Assembly: GCA_021464415.1 (NCBI GenBank)
Contig: CM038468.1
Location: 39,482,969 to 39,546,968 of the forward strand
Length of the DNA stretch: 64,000 nt
DNA from: Lonicera japonica
Taxonomy: Eukaryota > Streptophyta > Magnoliopsida > Dipsacales > Caprifoliaceae
Reading direction: 5' to 3'
Shown here: piece after piece, positions 1 through 12,640 of the stretch
Layout: every line of letters starts with the position of its first letter
Numbering within the stretch: position 1 is the first letter of the stretch
Position numbers and translations under genes: made by a program
Notes under the pieces: model-generated
The model's input: the letters and a program-made list of their open reading frames with translations, nothing else
Databases searched by the model: none
Told to the model about the DNA's origin: nothing

Positions 1-2072
1 GTTGCCTTTGAGATAACTTAATACCTAGGGTAGGATAATTGGTGCCTTAGATAGCCAACACATTACATTTTTGTACTATGCTTAAACTTATTCCTCTATA
101 ATCACGAATGATTGTACGATTGTAAATTGGTTATATATATATGTATGATGGATTGTGTTGGCCTTTCGGTGTATTGTTGATTTACTGTTTTGGACAATCA
201 TTAGTATGAATATTGATTGTAAAGTTGTAACCTCATCATAGAGGGTTGTAACCCTGCCATATGATTGGGTTATAACTGCTATGTTTAAATACTGATACTA
301 GTTGTGGGTTGAAGCCACAATTGATTTAGGGTTGGAGCCCTATACAATTTGGTTGGTTGTGATTCTATTTGTGAGGTTTTGTTGATATATTTGTAGTTTC
401 ATAATAATAAGGCTGGGGGCACCGGGATATAAATGCCAGGCCAAAGGTACCAAGATATAAATGCCATTGTATACGTATATAGGTGCACCATATTAAGGAC
501 GGGGGTACCGGTATATAAATACCAGGCTGAGAGTACCGGTACTAGTTGTAGCTGGAGTGGAGCCACCTAAAGCAGATAAAAGGAAAGGGCTACCCAGTAC
601 AATGTGGTGGTAGCCGCCTGTTATATTATCATATTGATGTATATTGCCTTTCCACGGATGAGTTACGTAGTCCTACATTTCATAGTTTCCCTGGCTTGCG
701 GATTAGTTTGTGTGGCTCTATCAACAGGACTGTGTATTCCGAGAAGTAGTAGCCCTACACTTAGGTGAAACATCTTAAGGTAGTTCTGTCCTTGGAGAAG
801 CTTGCCTGTACGGGTGTCTTCTTGTTAACTATTTGGAGCGTAGTCCCTGGGAAAATGTCTTGCGCGGGTTCAACTCCAAATGAATTACAAGATATGACCA
901 AGTCCCTGGGTAGTTCGCTCACTTGAAGGAGACACGATTAGTTTAGAGCTTGGGGTCCTTCAGGAACCGATGCTCTAAGCCTAATGACCGCGGGGTGTAA
1001 GCTTGAGGCTTTATACAAGAGATATGACAGATTTATCCTTATATGCTTATTATTGTGATGGTTGCTGTATCATATCTCTTGTTATTATTATTCTTACTCC
1101 TCGCATGATTTCGTTGGGATTATTAATGAGTTGATAATGTGACTCGATTGCGTAATGTACTAATACTCATATTGGAATACTTATTGAAAAGTTTTGTAGA
1201 CGTGTACAAGTTGACGGGTTTCATAATGTATTATAATCAAAGTGGAAAGTAATGAATAGCACGGCATAAAGAACCATATGAAGCGAATGATATCAGTTAA
1301 GTTAAACTCATAATTAGATTATCACACTAAGCTATGAGTTCGTGGATGCAATCCATATAAGAAATTAAGAGGTAGGAATAGCGTAGTTGGTTAGGGTAGC
1401 TTCCGGTTCCTAGGATGGGTGTCCTAGTGATTAGGTTCTATGCATGTTGTGGGTGATTTGCATTGCATTACTTCCACTATTATAAGTATAAACAATGTTT
1501 CATTACAATACACGCGCATGTTCCTTCAAATGTGTATTTTTTTAATAAAACTTATATAGTTCCCACTGAGCCCGGTTTTGGCTCATCCCATTTTCTAAAC
1601 AGTTTTGCAGGCTTAGCATCTTGGGGTGGCACGTGGCCTATGTCCATAGCAAGCCTCTGATGACTTTAGATTTTTGTAGTCCTTTAAAAAGGGACTAAAG
1701 TTGTATATTCTTTTGGTCTTGGGTATATTGTAAACGAACTTTCTATCTAAAGTACATGTTATCGATCTTGTTGTATAAATGGATTTCTATGTAAACTCGT
1801 ATGATTGGTTTTTATATGTGGAGTGACTTTGAACATGCTAGTTGTGATTTCATTTGTAAGAAATGGTTTTTACATGACAGGACGGTTTGTTACTGAAACG
1901 AACTCCGCATGCCGAAATTATATAAAAAGGAATTTTACTCGGATTATATTTTATTTAAGAAAAAGTTTTTAAAAGTTGTGATTTTTTTATTTTAAACCCG
2001 CCATCGCGCACGGCATTCGTGATTAACTAGGTCCCGAAGGTGTAAATCTCATAATGGGATTCAGGGCGTCAC
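1..2072 (+). mobile_element. 3' LTR of a Ty3/gypsy element (end of element)
   Basis: No coding sequence is visible. The block ends at about 2072 in GGGCGTCACA, a typical plus-strand LTR end of Tekay/Del-type gypsy elements. It contains the familiar LTR phrase 'cccactgagc..ggctcatccc' near 1562-1590 and internal near-repeats of 'ggtaccggtatataaatacc' type at 415-540. Just right of 2072 the copia RNase H reading frame begins abruptly, and no primer-binding site follows, so this is the 3' LTR of an element whose body lies left of the window. Clade assignment rests on remembered motifs only. Confidence 0.55.
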
Positions 2073-5000
2073 AATCTGCATAGGGCGGAGTAGGAGAAAA
2101 CTGAGAATACCCAGTTCGCCTAACAAACCAACAAGCCACACAATTCTGGAACAAGCTAAGGATATAGCACGATACTCTAATTTAGTAGGGGATTTGAAAA
2201 CCCGATCTTGTTTCTTACTTTTCCAAGAGATAAGAGCGTCACCTAGAAACATACACCAACCTGAAACAGAACGACGTGCATCTGCACAACCGGCCTAATG
2301 CACATCATTATAACCCACCAATCGTAATGAATTGGTCTTAGGAAAAAGTAACCGATGATTAGAGGTGCCCTTAAAATAACTAAAAATTAGTCAAATAGTT
2401 GCCAAATACGAGTGGCGAGAGGCTTGCAAAAACTACTAACCTACTCAACAACAAAAGAGATGTCGGGCCGTGTAATTGTTAGATAATTCAAACTCCTTAC
2501 AATTTGTTGATATAATGATGGATCAGATAATAATTCATCATCGTCCTATTAAAGCTTTAAATTAATTTCTATAGGTGTAAAAACTGAGTTCCTAGACTGG
2601 AGACCAGCTAAGGTGAGGAGTTCTTGAGTATATTTGTGCTGGTGTAGGAGTATACCAGTGAAACAAAAATGCACTTCGAGACTAAGAAAGTAATGAAGTG
2701 GAATGAGATCTTTCATGTGGAAAACAGACTTGAGATGCTATTGTGGCTCTTTAATCGACTGAGAATCATCGACTGAGAATCAGAACCTGTAGTGACAACA
2801 TCATCCACATAGACCAAGAGAATAACAAATCCTGTATTAGTCTTCTTGAGAAAGAGAGATGAATCATACTGACTTTGAGTGAAGAAAAAATCAAAAAGTG
2901 TGGTATAAAACGTCTCAAACTAGGCACGCAGCCCATGTTTTAATTCGTACAAAGACTGCTTTAAGAGACAAACCTTAGTGGACTGATTGATAAATAAACC
3001 AGGAGGATGAGTCATATAAACTTCTTCTTTCAGATCCCCATGTAAGAAAGCATTCTTTACATCCATCTATTGCAAGGACCAACCTCGAGAAGCAACAATA
3101 GCCATAATAGTCCGAATAGTAGTCATATTGGAAACTGGAGCAAAAGTCTCTGCATAATCAAGTCCATACTCTTAACGATTTTCGAGAGCCACTAGACGAG
3201 CTTTATACCTGTCAATAATTCCATCAGACCAAAGCTTGATAGTATATAACCACTTATAACCAATAAGCTTGAACCCATCAGGACGAGGAGCGATGTCCCA
3301 CGTATGATTATCCAGAAGTGCCTGAAGTTTTTCTTCCATAACTTACTGGTAACAAACTTGAGTGGCAACCTGAGAATATTACTTAGGAACAATTGTAGTG
3401 TCCATAATAGCCTGATTAGCAGTATGTGAGAATCCATACCTCTCCAGTGGTCGTGATATATAGGAAGTCCTCCGTAGACTAGGTAGGGGAAAATTAGACA
3501 CCGGTTCAGGATCCGGAAGGGGCAAAGATAATTGATAGGTCGTCTTTGATACATAATTTCCTTATAACATCTAATAAGACTTTCAACAGTATAAGCATCA
3601 TGATCAAAGGTAGGAAGAAAAACAGACTCAGTATCCAGAAGAACAAAGGGCTAGAAGAAATATTAATTTTCAAAGAAAACAACATTTCGAGAGATGCTAA
3701 GTTTATTGGCATATGAATCATAACAGACATATCCCTTATGATCAATACTATACCCAAGGAATGTGCACCGAGCAGCCTGCGCAATAAGTTTGTTTCTTTC
3801 AGTAAAAGGTAAATGAACAAAGCACACACAACCAAATATATGAAGAAAGTCATATTCAGGGACAACACCAAAAAGATGTGAAAAATGAAAGTTAAATTGT
3901 AAAATTTGAGAAGGCAAATGATTAATCAGATAAATAGATGTAGACAAGGCTTTTACCCAAAATTGAGGAGGTACAGATGATTCAATTAATAAAGTACAAA
4001 AAACATCTAAAAGACGACAATTCTTGCGCTCGGCAACCCCATTTTATTGTGAAGAGTATATGGACGGGAACGTTGCATTATAATATCCCTAGATTTGAGA
4101 TAATTTTGAAATTCACTTAACGGGACTGTAGTCATCAATAAATGAAACAAAGTACTTATAACGAGCATGTGAAGGAATCGGAGTTACACCACAGACATTT
4201 GTATGAATACTCTCAAAACACATTGATGCACGACTTCCATGTGAAGGAAATGTAAACATTTACTCTTACCTAGTTTATAAGTGGTACAATCAGAAGATAT
4301 ATCAAAAGAAAATATTTTATTTCCCAAACAACTATTTTAATAAGATGATATAAAACAACTTTATTCGGATGTCCTAATTTCTTATGCCAAACATCACTAT
4401 CACTAATAACAGTAGAACAAGCAACATAATTGACACTAGAACTAGGAATATAAAACTGAAGATGAAATAAATGTCCAACTTTAGGCCCCTTCGCGATTAA
4501 TCTCCCCTATGTTTGAGCCTGCACACAACAACCATTACGATAAAAATGAATTTCAAAATTATTATCCACCAATTGTCCAATATAAATTAAATTTGAAGAT
4601 AATTTTGGAGAGACAAGAACATTGTTCAAAGACGTTCCGAGAGATCCAATAGTAGTAATATGAAGAGTATTACCATTGGCTATTTGAATAAGTTAATCAC
4701 CCGTATAATATGTAAACCACATGTACTCCCTGTTATATGATTTGAGGCCCCAGAATCAACCAACCAAGGAATAGTAAGAGTTTGGTTCTTACATTAAATA
4801 CAAAAAGCCGAAAGAGCTAAGACGATCATCTGTTGAACCATTTCTGGTGTGTCAAAGTAGATGTAGAGCTGGGTGTAGCAGGTTAATATGGTGGAGGCGC
4901 AGGAGAGACAGCAACAAGATTATATTGGATAGTAGAATTATAAACTTTCCATTGTTTATTCTGAGGTCGTATACTACAATCTTTGATTAGAGGCCCCTCA

Positions 5001-5759
5001 TTTTTGCAGTAATTGTGAAATTTTTTCGTGCAGTTCTTTGCGATATGACCAAACTCCTTACAATGATGCATTGTATTTGTTATTAAGATCGTCTCTTACT
5101 TGGGCCGCATATGCAACATTTACAAGCTCAGTAGAAATACAGTCTTGATTAAGACTAATCTGAGCAGCTAGACGTTGTTCTTCATGTACTAATTCACTTA
5201 AATAAGTTTCTAAGGATGGAACAAGGTTCTGATTGATCAACTCAGCCCGTGCAGTCTCAAATTCCAGGCGAAGTTTCATAAGAAATTGATTTTTTTTGCT
5301 GCCAACATGAATTTTTCGTAGAGAAACTAAATCCTCTTTTGGAACTGTAAAAGAAACAATCCCAAAATATTCACTATGAAGATTCCAGAATCCAAAATAT
5401 ATTTGTTAAACGGATAGATTGCCCTGTTTGTAATTCGAGATTTTTAATTCATGTTGATATTTTCGAGCATTGTTATCTGGATAATAGACTCGCCGAATGT
5501 ACTCCCACATCTCTTGGGCAGTAGTAAAGGATCGAAGATCATTCATTATACAAGGTTTAATAAAGCAGAGCAATCAAGCTACAATCTGGACATCTTTGCT
5601 CTCCCATTGAAGAAACTCCTTTAGATCAGTGGGAGCTTGAGTTAAACCATCTAAGTGACCCCATAATTGTTTTCCCTTCACATACATCGAGAACTGAAAT
5701 TCCTAACCGGTGAAATTCTTGCCGTTGAAGCGAACAATAAATATTTTCTCTTCAGACAT
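2073..5759 (-). pseudogene. Copia gag-pol polyprotein remnant
   Basis: Translation of the minus strand starts MSEEKIFIVRFNGKNFTG at 5759, a copia gag start, followed by the LDG segment. A damaged zinc-knuckle pair sits at about 5071-4960 (CKEFGHIAKNC, first Cys lost). Integrase is recognised by QNGVAERKN with a stop inside it (about 4016-4045) and by the FLGYSIDHKGYVCYD block (3663-3947). Reverse transcriptase shows VYVDDVV near 2800-2830 and the KARLVA block near 3195. RNase H is recognised by SWKSKKQ..EYRA at 2061-2252 and is truncated by the gypsy LTR. It would have encoded the copying and integration enzymes of the element and is now non-functional. Confidence 0.85.
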
Positions 5760-6394
5760 AGTAAACGTATTAATCATACTAAAACAAATAAACAACCCAT
5801 GCCACTACAATAAAAGACCTCAATTCTGACCAAGATTTCCAACAGCACATAATTGTCCTCGCAAAAGAACTCCTTTTTCAACCATAAAAAATGGTCGTAA
5901 AAAATGTTCTATCAAAATATATGTTATTTCCAACGGACAATATGCTGTAGGAAAGGAGTTCCAATTTCGTCAGGAAAAACAAAAAAAAATTCGGGAACTT
6001 TTGGCGCTAGTATTATTTTTGACAACATTTTGTATCGTTGGTAATGGTAGAACTATTTTTGAGAGATAGTTGACTTTGTCATAAATGATTTCTTAATTTC
6101 GAGGGCAACAATGTACCCTCGGTAATGAACAAATTATTTCCGACGGTTAGTGACCTTAGAAATATTTCTCTAAATTGTATTATTTTTATAAAAATACTAA
6201 GTCAAAATGGAGAATTGAGCATAAGGTCTCCAACTTTTCAAAATTAATTTTACCATTTTTCTACAGGTTACCTAAGGACTATATCATCAATTTATTAGAT
6301 TTGATGCATTATATGTTAAAGCCAAAATAATTTTTTTATATATTATTTTTTAGGTAAGATTGGATAAATCTCATAATATATATACATAGACATA

Positions 6395-6420
6395 TTATAT
6401 ATATATATATATATATTATA
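6395..6420. repeat. AT microsatellite
   Basis: A run of alternating TA at about 6395-6420. Similar runs occur at 7733-7758 and 7944-7966. They are simple-sequence repeats with no coding meaning. Confidence 0.8.
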
Positions 6421-6469
6421 TAAGTGGGTCTCATAAAAGATCTCTTAAAATAGCCAAAAAAAAAAAAAT

Positions 6470-7680
6470 CCTCTTACACATTAATAATTTTGTTTGTAAT
6501 TTAAATGCCATGACTTTAAATAAAAAATTTGAATTTTAATAAAATTTATATATTTAAAATCTATTAATCAATATCAATTAAACAAGATCTATCGCGACTA
6601 TATAATAACGTACTTTATGTGTTTGTACATTATTCGTCATCTCAATCTGTGTGATCACAGTATATCAGTCCAATTTTTTGGACCATTTACTTTTTAAATC
6701 ATAATGTCGATGCAATTGGATTATTTTCACATCTGGCGTTGAGTTGTTAAAAAAGTATTTTGTTAAGATTGGAATAAGATAAAAAAAATATATATGATTA
6801 GAAGTGCATTTTAAAAATTAAAACAAGGCGGCCCAATTAAATTTATTTTTAGTTTTTCTAGCATGAACATTGAACATGTGTTTCAATTGTTCAATACAGA
6901 CTTATTGAAGTTTGTGGATTTAAATCAGTCACATGCTATTCCTTTTTATCTTATTACCGGATTTTATTTATTTTATCTTGCTAGATGGCATGGGTATACC
7001 CTGTCTATATTATAAAACACCATTTTGACCAATTTTTTTCTTAAAAAGTATAAGAATTCAATGGCTAAAAATACACATGTTATGATATGCCTTACTTGTA
7101 TACGATGGGATTAATTTTATACACATATCAAGATGTTAAATCAAAGATAAAACACTCACAATAATAATATACATACATTAAACTCTTACACACTAATAAT
7201 TTTGTTTGTAATTTAAATGCCATAACTATAAATAAATAATTCAAATTATAATAAAATTTATATATTTAAAATATACTAATCAATATCAATTAAACAAGAT
7301 CCATTGTAACTATATCATTATGTAAAAAAATCAAGAAAAATTATTAATTAACATTTAAGGACGTACTTTATGTATTTGTATATTATTGGTCATCTTAGTA
7401 TGTGTGTTCACGGTACATCAATCAAATATTTTGGAACAGTTAATTTTTAAATCATATTGATCGACGGATTGGATTATTTTCACATCGGGCATTGAGTTTA
7501 ATTTGTTAAAAAATTATTTTGTTAAGATTGGAATAAGATCAAAAAATATGATTAAAAGTGCCTCCAAAAAAATTGAAACAAGGCAGTCTAATCATGTTTA
7601 TTTTTAAATCATTATTTTTTATCATATTACCATATTTTATTTATTTTACTGTGCCGGATAGCACGGATATACCCTAACCT
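6470..7680 (+). repeat. Diverged direct repeat of about 0.5 kb inside the CACTA element
   Basis: Copy 1 (about 6470-7020) and copy 2 (about 7172-7680) share the same series of phrases: 'taataattttgtttgtaatt', 'aatcaatatcaattaaacaag', 'gttaagattggaataagat' and a 'tatacccta' end. Copy 1 carries an extra segment near 6845-6940, and copy 2 one near 7320-7355. No coding potential is seen. The two copies are clearly diverged, so the duplication is old. Confidence 0.75.
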
Positions 7681-8739
7681 TGTAATAAAGATGTTGATCT
7701 ACATAGTTTGACATACCAACACATATGCATTTATATATATATATATATATATATATATGTTCTATGAAAATTGATTACGCAACAAAAAAGAAAAAAAAGA
7801 AAAAAAAAACTTCATGTCTTGGGAGAAAAAAATTTCCCTCCTATGCAGTAGATTTTCCCCCGCTTAAAAAGACCCCTCATCTCACAAAAAAAAGGGAAAT
7901 ACTCCTTATTTCTCCTCATGTTTAGTTCGACTAAATAATTAAAAATATATATATATATATATATTTCCTTTGTTCTAGCTACTGCGCACTTGTTTCTCAA
8001 AACCTAAAAACTCATATTTCTTCCCCTTCTCTCACTGTGACAATGAATGAATTGAAGAGTTGAGAAGCTTCTTGATTAATTGCGTAACGATTACAAGTTT
8101 GTCCATCTCTCATCTCTCTCTCTGTTAGTTTTTTTAGTGAACCATATTAACCAACTGACTATGCCTAAATTATTCCTAAGGGCAGCAGCAAATCTCTCTC
8201 GCTCTAGGTCGATCAAGTGGGGTGAGAGCAGCAATGCATCTCTTGCGTTTCGATTTGATCCTTAAGTTTCACAGCCTTCTTTTTGTTGATTGCTTTTAAG
8301 AAAAATACAAGTTTCGACATCCTTTATCAATTTTTAAAATCCTTTTTCCCTTCAGTTTTAGCAAATTGTTTAAAAAGGCTGGTTACTACTTGACACTACT
8401 AATTTTGAATTTAAGAAAATCGGATTGATTTGATTAATGCGCAACGATTTGTTTTATCGGTCGTGGTTTTCAGTTATCGTTAAAATTAAGTATTTTCTTT
8501 GACTTTGGATTGTGCCAATTGTATATGTTTGTTAGCAATATTCTAGTTGAGTTGAAAATATAAATATAATTTAGAATTTAAAATAATTAGGTTGATTTGA
8601 TTAGTGTCTTTAGGTGCATTTGTGATTGTGTTTATTGGAATTTAGTTGACATTTTCTTTTTCTTTTTCTTGTTCTTGTTATTTAACCTTGTTTGGATTAA
8701 ATTAAATAATGTGATCTATTGGGATATGAGCATGGTTGT

Positions 8740-9290
8740 ATTCAGAATTGAGGTTTAAGTACCGGAGTTCTCATGCTAATATGGTACCCTTGTGGAAGAG
8801 GTGTTTGGTGAAGCTGATGATTAGGAGATATATCATAAAGTGATTCATGGGCCCAGTCACGGTCGTGTACTTGGTTTAGGTGCTGGGGCTAATTTAAATG
8901 ATTACATTTCACCTAACCAAACCTATAATAATCCTACATGTTTGGAACAAAAAGATGATTATGAAAAAGTGAAAGGCCAAGTTGAATCTCTAACAAATAA
9001 ATTAGAGAAATTGACTCAAATTGGTTAAAGTTTGCTGCCTCATACCTCAGACAATTCTAAAGCAAGAAACTCACATTCCGTGGCACTATTTTTATATTTC
9101 AAATATTTTTATATGTTGCTCTTGTTCATGCTAAGTAGTACATGTTTTATCTCTTACTTATTTTGCATTCTAACTTCTTTGTTTTTCTTTTACAATAGGA
9201 CAATATTGCAACAGATTCAAGTGCACACCATGATGAAGATGTTGTTGATGAAGATGATGCAAACTTTAATGAGGACTTTTATTAGTATAT
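8740..9290 (+). pseudogene. En/Spm (Ptta-type) transposase C-terminal fragment
   Basis: The frame around 8800-9020 reads EVFGEAD..HGPSHGRVLGLGAG, the C-terminal signature of plant Ptta/En/Spm transposase-like proteins (xxRGRVxGLGxG). A short coiled stretch follows (KVKGQVESLTNKLEKLTQ). A CAATAG acceptor-like site near 9199 precedes an acidic exon ending in DEDVVDEDDANFNEDFY and a stop at about 9290, also typical of this family. The upstream transposase is not recognisable and a stop interrupts the frame near 8820. It belongs to the surrounding CACTA element and is non-functional. Confidence 0.6.
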
Positions 9291-9977
9291 ATTGTTAGCT
9301 TCCTTGCTTAAGAATGACTATGTTATAAAGACTAAATTTTGAATAGTAATTTTTATCTGAACATGCATGAATGATTAACTATGTTTTTTCTAATGCAATA
9401 TTTTATGAACATTTAATTGTCTCCTTGTATGTTTATTAAAAAAATTATCTTGATTCATCTATCTCTTACAATCAAGTTAATTGAAAATTAAATTGAATGG
9501 GAGGAAAAAAAATGCAAAAAAATTTCAACGAATGAACCTCGTGGGAAAACATTTTCGATGACAATATCATTCTCGAAAACATTAGATTATATTTTTCCTA
9601 CATAAAATATCAATTTTCGAGGAAAATATGACCCTCAAAATTTATTCATTCTCGATGATAAATAGTCGTCGGAATTAGATATTCTTATCGAAAATAGTTT
9701 TTCTTAACCATTACTATTCGTCAGAAATAAATCCTTAGAAAAAAATGGATTGGCTACCAACCAATTTTTTCCGACAAGTAACGAATTATTTTTAATAAAC
9801 ATTTTTTGTCGAAAATAATATTTGTCATCGTTCAGGACTGAGAATTTTTGACCATTGATAAATTATTTACGACCATGACTGGTTGTCGAAAATATATCTT
9901 TTTTTGAGGGTTGGTCGAAAAAAGACTATTTCTGATGACATTTTTTTTCGAGGACCACTGAGGGCACTTAGCTGTCA

Positions 9978-10012
9978 AAAAGCCACTTTTTCCGAGGGAA
10001 AAAGTGGCTTTT
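9978..10012. repeat. Perfect 16-bp inverted repeat (hairpin)
   Basis: AAAAGCCACTTTTTCC at 9978-9993 is exactly complementary to 9997-10012 with a 3-base loop. It lies within 50 bp of the right end of the CACTA element, so a subterminal transposon structure is the simplest reading. Confidence 0.9.
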
Positions 10013-10413
10013 ACGAACAAATTGCACCCTTGGAATTAAATAATTATCATTGTTGTAGGCAACCGAATAATCAAATATGTCAATTAAATGAATACGTAAA
10101 ATAATATTAAATACCTCACACGTACACCAAAATCGTACGGCAAAAAACAAACCCTATAATCTCACGCTCTAGGGTAACGTAGAAAACAGAGCAATTGGAT
10201 AGAGTAAGCTAAACCGTTGAAAAATTGAGCGACGCCGGCAAAAGAACTTGCGTCGGAAGAAACCGAAGAAAAAGTGAGTGTCACCAGCAAAGGAACTCGT
10301 GCTAGAAGAAAACATCAGAAGCGGGAAATCGCAATCAGGATCATGTTTACCCTAAAAACGATCGTAGAAAGCTAGTTAATCAAACGAAAAATAAAAATAA
10401 AATAAAAGGTATA

Positions 10414-10425
10414 GCTCTTATACCA
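10414..10425 (-). other. Primer-binding site of the copia element
   Basis: The minus strand reads TGGTATAAGAGC directly after the LTR end TTATCA. The plant copia consensus complementary to initiator-Met tRNA is TGGTATCAGAGC. This fixes the LTR border at 10426 and the minus orientation. Confidence 0.75.
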
Positions 10426-10436
10426 TGATAATAACC

Positions 10437-12280
10437 GGGTGTTCTTAAATGCACCCACATAATTTGTTTTCCCACCCCACCCCACCAAAAGTCAAAGTTA
10501 CGTTAATCCTAACTTAAAAAATAGAGTAAAACCCTTTCTTCTCACCCCACTTTTTATACTTTGGAAAAATCTCCACTAATTTTGTGTTTTCACTCACTTA
10601 AAATTTTAAAAATTAATTAAAAAGCTTCATTTTTTTCCAACAAACAAGTATTTACTATTTTCATTTAAATACGTATATCTCATAAATGTAAGCTTATAAT
10701 AAATATTCTCATACTTTTATATTAAGTACTAGAATTTTATTTTTATTTCCTCCGGCATGATAACATTTTCAATGATATTTTTCTTAATTTATTTGATCTT
10801 TTTATTTATGCATGCATATAGAGCTCAATAAAATTCACTTTAAGTTATCTAATGTCAAAGTTAGAAAAGGTTTGTCATAACATGTACCTAATATGTCATA
10901 AATAATATATATATATATATATATATGTATTGTATGTTGTGCTTTTATTGTTTCACTATTTAAATTCTTAAAATTACTCATAAAAAAGATTGAAAAATGA
11001 AATAGTTTGGTGAGAAAATCTCTATCCTTTTAATATTTTGCAAGAAAATCGTTTTCTTCAGTCTCCAAAAAATTAAATATCTTAGAAATCGAAAGTAACA
11101 AAATATTTTAATAAATGATTTATTTTTATGAAAACTATTTTATTTTTTCAATTCATTTTTTCCCTTTTCACGAAAGATAACATTTTTTAAAAAGAAAGAA
11201 GAAAATGTTTTTAAGTCATTAAAAAATCATTTAAGAACACCTAGGGTGAGAAGATGGATTTTGTGGATGCATTTAAGAACACTTGAAAAAATTCATCACT
11301 ATTCATTTTTTTTCCCGTGATTTTTTTTTCTCTGTTATCTTTCTTTTAGTATTTTTGATAAAAATAAAATTTATCTTCTAATATCTTTGATGCAGTGAAT
11401 TAAAACATATTTATATAGCATATGACTTAATTATTACTTTTGTTAATTAATTAGTTAACTTCAACGGCTCCGCCGAGCCTTTGCAATCTAACATAACTTA
11501 TTAGTCCATATCGCTCACATGTATGTTTTAAAGAGAGACAGAGAGAGATAGTTTACGTAAGTATGTATAAAAAAAGGATAATAAAGAAAAAATAGCTTAA
11601 GGGCTTTTTTGGGATTTTCTTTAATTATAAGTAACGTTTAAATTTTTATATTATAAAAAAATTTAATTTAATTTTTTTTTATTTATAATTGTGTTGAAAA
11701 TAACTAATAATTTTTTTCAAAATGCTTAAAAATAAAAAATGATCTAAATTTAATTGAAAATTGAGTAAATATTTCAAATTTCTTTTGTATATCAAACATA
11801 CTACTATATATATATGGATCAGCTTCTGATCTTTTAATATTTTTGATATAGTGAATTGAAACTTATATTTACTAATTTGATAAAAATAAAATTTGTAGAC
11901 AAATTTAAAATATGAATAATAACTATTTAAGAGGAATGAATAATTATAAAAGATTATATGAAATATCATATAATTGCTAAAACTATATTTATTATAATTA
12001 ATATTTTTATCTTCAAATGTACTATTTAGATGAAATTTTTAATGAATTTTATGAAGAACAATGTAATTTTTGTTTATTATGTCTTATATTAATGAAAATT
12101 TTAATATTATTTAATATTTTTACTTTTAGCGACAAAACTTTATCGTCTTTACATTGTTTTAGTAAACTCACCCCACTAGAATGAAGTGCAAGATTTTTTA
12201 AATATTTAATAGGGTGAGAAGAAAGTATTCTCACATTTAGATGAAAAGACTGATTCTATAAGTGCATCTAAGAATGTTTT
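10437..12280. mobile_element. Cluster of related TIR elements (MITE-like) inside the copia LTR
   Basis: A left end at 10437 (GGTGTTCTTAAATGCACCCA) is matched by an inverted copy at 11243-11283 and, more weakly, by one at 12211-12275; another partial copy starts near 11232. The shared end carries the phrase 'ctcaccc' inside the terminal repeat. Contents are AT-rich and noncoding. At least two related elements, one nested or adjacent, explain the pattern. The family is not resolved, and no clean target duplication was found. Confidence 0.55.
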
Positions 12281-12454
12281 ACGATTTGGACTGAACGCCA
12301 CTAATTGAGGGCTCCCATCTTATGAAATAGCGAAAATAATCCTAATTACAAAAGAAACTAGTTATAAAAGGAAAGAAACAATTCCCTAAACTCAAGGAAA
12401 CTAATTTTAACTATCAGAATACAACAGCTAAATACAATATTTACTTGACATATA

Positions 12455-12640
12455 TATTAACTGCCGATAGAATCTCATCGAGTGAAAAGCGAAGGCATAA
12501 GTGCACCGGCGGGGGACTGAACATTCTTCAAATATAATATTTAACTCAACGCAGTTCCACTGAATCAGAAAAGAGAGGGAAAAAAAAGACTGCTGAAGAA
12601 GAAGAAGAAAGATTAGAGAAAGAAGCAGGTAATTAATTTT
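12455..12640 (-). pseudogene. 5' end relic of a third FERONIA-like kinase copy
   Basis: The minus strand reads ATG at 12524 and MFSPPPVHLCLRFSLDEIL, matching the N-termini of the two kinase genes in this window (M.S....HLS.RRFSLDEI.LATNNF). The sequence then diverges after about 20 codons. The 5' untranslated part (12525-12640) also matches, including the GAA-rich stretch and the phrase 'gaagcaggtaat' seen upstream of both other genes. The copia 5' LTR begins about 30 bp beyond the break, so transposon activity probably destroyed the rest. It cannot make a kinase. Confidence 0.8.

Larger units (their letters stand above)
5803..10059. mobile_element. CACTA (En/Spm) DNA transposon, degenerate
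   Basis: The left end reads CACTACAATAAAAG at 5803; the right end (10048-10059) is a damaged inverted copy. Both subterminal zones carry many short 'tttcgacgaccattttt'-like motifs in both orientations (5880-6170 and 9540-10010), as in CACTA elements. A transposase C-terminal piece lies inside (8740-9290). It sits in the leader of the copia element, between its primer-binding site and gag start. I could not find a clean 3-bp target duplication. Confidence 0.65.
2073..12427 (-). mobile_element. Decayed Ty1/copia retrotransposon, nested host of other elements
   Basis: On the minus strand the order is 5' LTR (12427 to 10426, interrupted), primer-binding site (10425-10414, TGGTATAAGAGC, one change from the initiator-Met tRNA consensus), leader, gag (start 5759), integrase, reverse transcriptase and RNase H, cut off at 2073 by the gypsy LTR. 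The LTR edges read TGTTGTATTCTGATAG (12427 side) and TTATCA (10426 side). The leader is split by a CACTA element (5803-10059) and the LTR by TIR elements. Many stops and frameshifts show that it is dead. The 3' LTR is outside the window. Confidence 0.8.

Noticed and set aside
1463..1660. 65-codon plus-strand frame
   Set aside because: It falls in the gypsy LTR and has no protein features.
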